From assembly GCA_028821605.1 (NCBI GenBank), contig JAPPFM010000059.1:310001-374000 (forward strand): a stretch of DNA of 64,000 bases, in the 5' to 3' direction. Under the pieces are notes generated by a model. It was not told the DNA's origin. It worked only from the letters and a program-made list of their open reading frames with translations, and searched no databases. The stretch comes from Candidatus Poribacteria bacterium (GTDB taxonomy: Bacteria > Poribacteria > WGA-4E > WGA-3G). Shown here in pieces: positions 60,969 to 64,000 of this stretch (positions are counted from its first letter, which is position 1; each line of letters starts with the position of its first letter). A program made the translations under genes and the position numbers.

Positions 60969-62561
60969 TTACCGGTCAGATGTGGGCACCTTTATCGTAA
61001 CATAGCCACCGCCCTGTCCATGTGGCGATTTGACAAAGAAGAGCACTTGTTCTTTCTTCTCGTCCTTTAATCGATTCGCAAGACGTGAATAGGTCTCAAG
61101 ATCGTCAATCGGTTCCCATTCCATTTCTTGAATGAGGGATCCGAGGTTAATACCTTTCCTTGCCGCATCGCTGTCACGCTCGACTCCCGTGACAATCACA
61201 CCTTTTTCGTCCGACGCATAGCCGTATTCCTCAGCATACAACGGAGTCAGGTTTTGTACCTGAAAACCTGCAAAGAATTCCTGCTGTTCGGCGTTGAGTC
61301 TTGCAATAACTTCCTCTGTCCGTTTCTCCAATTTAACAGTTAACCGTTCTTCCCGATTGCTTTCCCGGAGGACAGTCAAGTCAACAGGTTTGCCAATCTC
61401 CGCCGCACCCACAAGAAGCATCAGATGAGAGGTATTTCGGACTGTTTCGCCATCAAATTCAACAATAACGTCTTCTGGCTGAATGCCACCTTTTTCGGCA
61501 GGACTACCTTTGCCAACTGCGGTGACATGGGCACCGCGCGGCGCGTCAAAGTTTAATTTTTCTGTCAATTCCTGATTAACATTTTCCATACTAATGCCGA
61601 GCCAAGCGCGTTCTACTTTGCCATTTTTAATAAGCTGCGGCAAGACTTGTTGTGCCATATTACTCGGAACAGCAAAGCCGAGACCGACATTGCCCATAGT
61701 AAAACCACCGGTGGCAATTAACGTATTAATACCGACTAATTCGCCGCGGATGTTTATGAGGGCACCGCCGCTGTTTCCGCGATTAATGGGAGCATCCGTT
61801 TGAATGAAGTTACCGTACGCAATGCCGCTGAATCCTCCCGATCGTCCTTTCGCACTCACAATACCGCGTGTTACAGTTTGTGAGAAACTAAATGGATTAC
61901 CGATGGCTATAACCCACTCACCAACTTCAAGTGCATCTGAGTCACCAAAAGAAAGTACAGGAAGTCCTTCAGCATCAATTTTTAGAAGTGCCAAATCGGT
62001 ACCGCTGACCTCGGTCCCAGCGGCATCCCGACCGACGAGTTTCGCCGGATACTCTTTGCTATTCGCTAAGATAACCTTAATTTCATCTGCACGTTCAATG
62101 ACATGGTTATTCGTAAGAATGTAACCATCATCACTGACAATCACCCCGGAACCGAGACCTCTTAAAAAAGGCTCTGGATTTGGATTTAGATCGCGCGGCG
62201 TACGCTCTCTAAAAAAACGTCTAAAAAGATCATCTCCGAAAAAACGCCTAAGCGTATCTTCGTCTTCGGGCGACATTTGTTCTCTTTGTGGTTCCTCGCG
62301 CCTATTCTGTCTCATTTTCGTTGTAATTTGCACGACAGCAGGTCGCGTCTGTGCTACCAAATCAATAAACGCTTGATTGGCGCGTTCTAAGTGCAGAAAA
62401 TCTTCCGATTTTTCAAATGTGTCGTTCGTTTGTCCAATTGCGGTTTGTAATGTGAACTCATCTGTCCCTCGGTCAATGACAAGTGCCGCCGCGACGATGA
62501 GTGCCACTAACACCAAAAGCACTCTTACTGGAATTTGAAATTTGGTTCCAAGTCTGAACAT
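60969..62561 (-). CDS. DegP/HtrA-type periplasmic serine protease with two PDZ domains
   Basis: This 530-residue protein is anchored or exported by an N-terminal hydrophobic segment (about 11-29). The catalytic triad is H153 (TNNHVIE), D189 (GTDLALL) and S264 (RGNSGGAL). Two PDZ domains follow (about 300-400 and 430-520). It should act as an envelope quality-control protease/chaperone. A charged Glu/Arg-rich linker (85-135) precedes the protease domain. GGAGG lies 8 nt before the ATG at 62561. The gene is not adjacent to a sensor kinase. Confidence 0.95.
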   Translation of the reverse strand: MFRLGTKFQIPVRVLLVLVALIVAAALVIDRGTDEFTLQTAIGQTNDTFEKSEDFLHLERANQAFIDLVAQTRPAVVQITTKMRQNRREEPQREQMSPEDEDTLRRFFGDDLFRRFFRERTPRDLNPNPEPFLRGLGSGVIVSDDGYILTNNHVIERADEIKVILANSKEYPAKLVGRDAAGTEVSGTDLALLKIDAEGLPVLSFGDSDALEVGEWVIAIGNPFSFSQTVTRGIVSAKGRSGGFSGIAYGNFIQTDAPINRGNSGGALINIRGELVGINTLIATGGFTMGNVGLGFAVPSNMAQQVLPQLIKNGKVERAWLGISMENVNQELTEKLNFDAPRGAHVTAVGKGSPAEKGGIQPEDVIVEFDGETVRNTSHLMLLVGAAEIGKPVDLTVLRESNREERLTVKLEKRTEEVIARLNAEQQEFFAGFQVQNLTPLYAEEYGYASDEKGVIVTGVERDSDAARKGINLGSLIQEMEWEPIDDLETYSRLANRLKDEKKEQVLFFVKSPHGQGGGYVTIKVPTSDR

Positions 62562-62738
62562 GATGTAAAACCTCCAATACAGTTCAGGGATGGTTCCGAT
62601 CTCGGAGGCGGACCGAAACCACTTTTTTTAATTTTTTTGTATTTATATCCTAAAGACACACCTATTGGAAAATAAAGTTGCAAAAAAGTTCAAAAAAACG
62701 GTGCATCTAAAAAATGCTGCGTGTCCGATGACCTTCTT

Positions 62739-63089
62739 TCACTCTTTACGCGAAATCCGATCCACATGTTCACGGACAATGTGCTCTGGACAGAGACGAA
62801 TAAAAAGCCATGCCCCCGGCACAAGAATCACAAAAGCACCAACGATAAGATCGTCAATACGACCAAGGATGGGGAGAAAATCAAAATCGAGTGGATTCAG
62901 CAAGTACGCAACAGCGAATATAACAGCTAATAATTCGGCAAGCACAAGAATCGCCTTCCGATAGACCGGAACGCGTTCATCAATAAACAGTCGCCACGCC
63001 AATCTGACGAAATTTGGAAGATGAAGAAGGAGGCGGAAAAATCGAAAGGATCCTCGACTTTTACCACCGAAGAAAAAAGAGTTAAACAT
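62739..63089 (-). CDS. YkvA family protein (DUF1232)
   Basis: This 116-residue membrane protein has the DUF1232 pattern RVPVYRKAILVL, AYLLNPLDFDFLPILGRIDD (about 62-80) and a C-terminal IRLCPEHIVREH. It has two or three hydrophobic helices. Members are widespread and without a defined role. No strong ribosome-binding site precedes the ATG at 63089. The gene stands alone next to a MITE-rich gap. Confidence 0.85.
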   Translation of the reverse strand: MFNSFFFGGKSRGSFRFFRLLLHLPNFVRLAWRLFIDERVPVYRKAILVLAELLAVIFAVAYLLNPLDFDFLPILGRIDDLIVGAFVILVPGAWLFIRLCPEHIVREHVDRISRKE

Positions 63090-63136
63090 ACCTTAAAGTT
63101 TACCAAACCCGTTTTTTATATGCAAATCAATTCTTC

Positions 63137-63226
63137 AGGACTTACGCAGCTTCTTCGCTGGCGAGGTTTGGAACCTCGCCAGCGGCGTGTAGGAACCGCT
63201 GTTGGTAAGAAAATTGCGTAAGTCCT
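63137..63226. mobile_element. 90-bp MITE with 12-bp terminal inverted repeats
   Basis: AGGACTTACGCA (63137-63148) and TGCGTAAGTCCT (63215-63226) are perfect terminal inverted repeats. The interior carries a GCTGGCGAGGTT/AACCTCGCCAGC hairpin (63157-63183) of the window's palindromic family. ATTCTT flanks both sides (offset by one base on the left) and may be a target duplication. Confidence 0.75.
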
Positions 63227-63296
63227 ATTCTTATACTAAGCTTTGAACAATTTTCGAGCGGGGCGGGAGACCTCGAAGAAACACCCCAGCAAAAAC

Positions 63297-63593
63297 CCCC
63301 TACGAAAAACACAGAGGTGTAGGGGTTGGGAATGTAATACAAGGAATGGATTTAGTCTATTCCCAGACTAAATCCCCAATCCGCAGGAAAGCGTTTGTTT
63401 TTCTATGAGTGTCGTGAACGTGGGAAAATCATAAAAAAATAGACAGACCTTTGAAAACGCAACGACCATCGGACAAGAATTGTCCAAACTTTAGTATTCT
63501 TATAGTAAAATCCGAAAATATGTTTACATGCCGCGATAGGTCCCCACATTACACCCTTGTAGGGGCTGGGTTTCCCAGACCGTTCGGTCCTAC
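63297..63593. repeat. Palindromic repeats in the 63.2-63.6 kb gap
   Basis: CCCCTAC and GTAGGGG (within 63297-63325) form one hairpin. A second, more elaborate structure at 63559-63593 has outer GTAGG/CCTAC arms with inner CTGGGTTTCCCAG and ACCGTTCGGT hairpins. They are in a gene-poor stretch (63090-63959). Confidence 0.5.
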
Positions 63594-63754
63594 CGCGTGT
63601 CCAAGTAATTACGGGATCTACTATAACACATTCTTATGGTTTGCTCAATATGACTTCATTTCTGGTTCGCAATCCATATTAACTTGAACCTTATGCTCTA
63701 TTTTGGTATACTATCCGCAAATAGTATATGGTATATGCCAAACAGAAGGAGAGA

Positions 63755-63958
63755 TTGTCAATAACCCCCCTAAAGGACGGGCTTGTGGAAGATGGTAGCC
63801 ACCCTATAACTTCTACGAGGGAAACTTATTGACTACAGTAATATATCACAGTATCTTGGTGTGGCAACCAGAATAATGTTTCGGATGCTCCCCAAGTCTG
63901 ATTCCTCTTAGATACTGTGATCTGGATGGGGCAATACAGACTCGAAAGAGGTTTACGT
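63755..63958 (+). ncRNA. HEARO-type omega RNA of IscB
   Basis: The region between CAATAACCCCCC and the IscB coding start resembles the HEARO/omega RNA that precedes iscB genes. Direct structural support: TCACAGTATC (63846-63855) pairs perfectly with GATACTGTGA (63911-63920), CCTCTT pairs with AAGAGG (63904-63909/63946-63951), AGTCTG pairs with CAGACT (63896-63901/63937-63942), and a TGGT/ACCA hairpin lies at 63857-63870. GGATGCT (63883-63889) can also pair with AGCATCC (63988-63994) inside the ORF. Both ends are approximate. Confidence 0.75.
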
Positions 63959-63959
63959 C

Positions 63960-64000
63960 ATCTTCGTTCCAGTTGTAGATAAGAATCAGCATCCTCTAAT
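63960..64000 (+). CDS. iscB: IscB RNA-guided endonuclease, N-terminal fragment (cut by window end)
   Basis: The frame ending at the window edge reads IFVPVVDKNQHPL, followed by AT, which matches the conserved start of IscB (V-F-V-x-D-x-N-x-x-P-L-M-P, PLMP domain). IscB is the HNH/RuvC nuclease ancestral to Cas9 and uses the omega RNA encoded upstream. No ATG, GTG or TTG occurs in this frame after the stop at 63918-63920, so either a near-cognate AUC at 63960 is used or the gene is damaged at its start. Only 13 residues are visible. Confidence 0.65.
   Translation, partial: MFVPVVDKNQHPL

Noticed and set aside
63451-63687. A 78-codon plus-strand frame in the right-hand gap
   Set aside because: It crosses a palindromic repeat, has no ribosome-binding site and no recognisable motif.

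Overview
The window looks like chromosomal DNA of a bacterium from the Poribacteria/Planctomycetes-like environmental lineages, most probably a Candidatus Poribacteria genome. This is inferred from gene content: DUF1501 and DUF1549/DUF1553 (planctomycete cytochrome-like) proteins, a formylglycine-type sulfatase, two phytanoyl-CoA dioxygenase family proteins, a LamG protein, a dockerin remnant, Gfo/Idh/MocA and enolase-superfamily sugar enzymes, a UGSC selenoprotein, and many short palindromic repeats between genes. No rRNA, tRNA or CRISPR array was seen.

Layout. 1-12.5 kb is a minus-strand accessory block: a truncated serine hydrolase, a DUF1501/DUF1549 pair split by a small cassette with an orphan HicB, an AAA+ ATPase and a Nudix hydrolase on the plus strand, then a sulfatase and two PhyH-type dioxygenases. 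12.5-14.0 kb is an IS200/IS605-type element whose TnpB is frameshifted. 14-32 kb is a catabolic and regulatory patchwork: three oxidoreductases, a GH32 glycosidase, a secreted protein, a TAXI-type binding protein with DUF58 and an ABC ATPase, a HAD phosphatase, a HicAB module, an oligogalacturonate-lyase-like protein, TPR proteins, an enolase-superfamily enzyme with an M14-like deacylase, and the selenoprotein. 32-44 kb holds a second DUF1549/DUF1553 protein coupled to lon, a DUF6785 membrane protein, a CapA-like protein, hypotheticals and fumC. 44-55 kb is rpoC and rpoB. 55-63 kb has DUF4416, a DmpA-like P1 peptidase, EF-G, a dehydrogenase, a DegP/HtrA protease and a YkvA-like protein. The right edge holds a probable IscB omega RNA and the first codons of IscB.

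The most unusual feature is the RNA polymerase. RpoB is 1730 residues and RpoC 1893, several hundred residues above usual sizes. The excess consists largely of about twelve (RpoC) and about seven (RpoB) degenerate copies of a roughly 35-45 residue motif with the core 'hPxCPLxxGxxLTxxEY'. They sit at the trigger loop (position of E. coli SI3) in RpoC and at the lobe and the beta-i9/SI2 position in RpoB. The same motif is recognisable as the ordinary clamp segment of this RpoC at residues 159-195, which suggests that the repeats arose by amplification of a native RNA polymerase segment and spread between the two subunits.

Other items of note are a UGA-encoded selenocysteine with a SECIS-like hairpin, an IscB omega-RNA with a perfect 10-bp helix, a TnpB with a displaced catalytic glutamate and a frameshift in its zinc ribbon, a C-terminal tail shared by two otherwise unrelated secreted proteins, and several families of palindromic or MITE-like repeats, one with copies on both sides of rpoC. 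All family assignments rest on motif reading from memory; no database search was possible.
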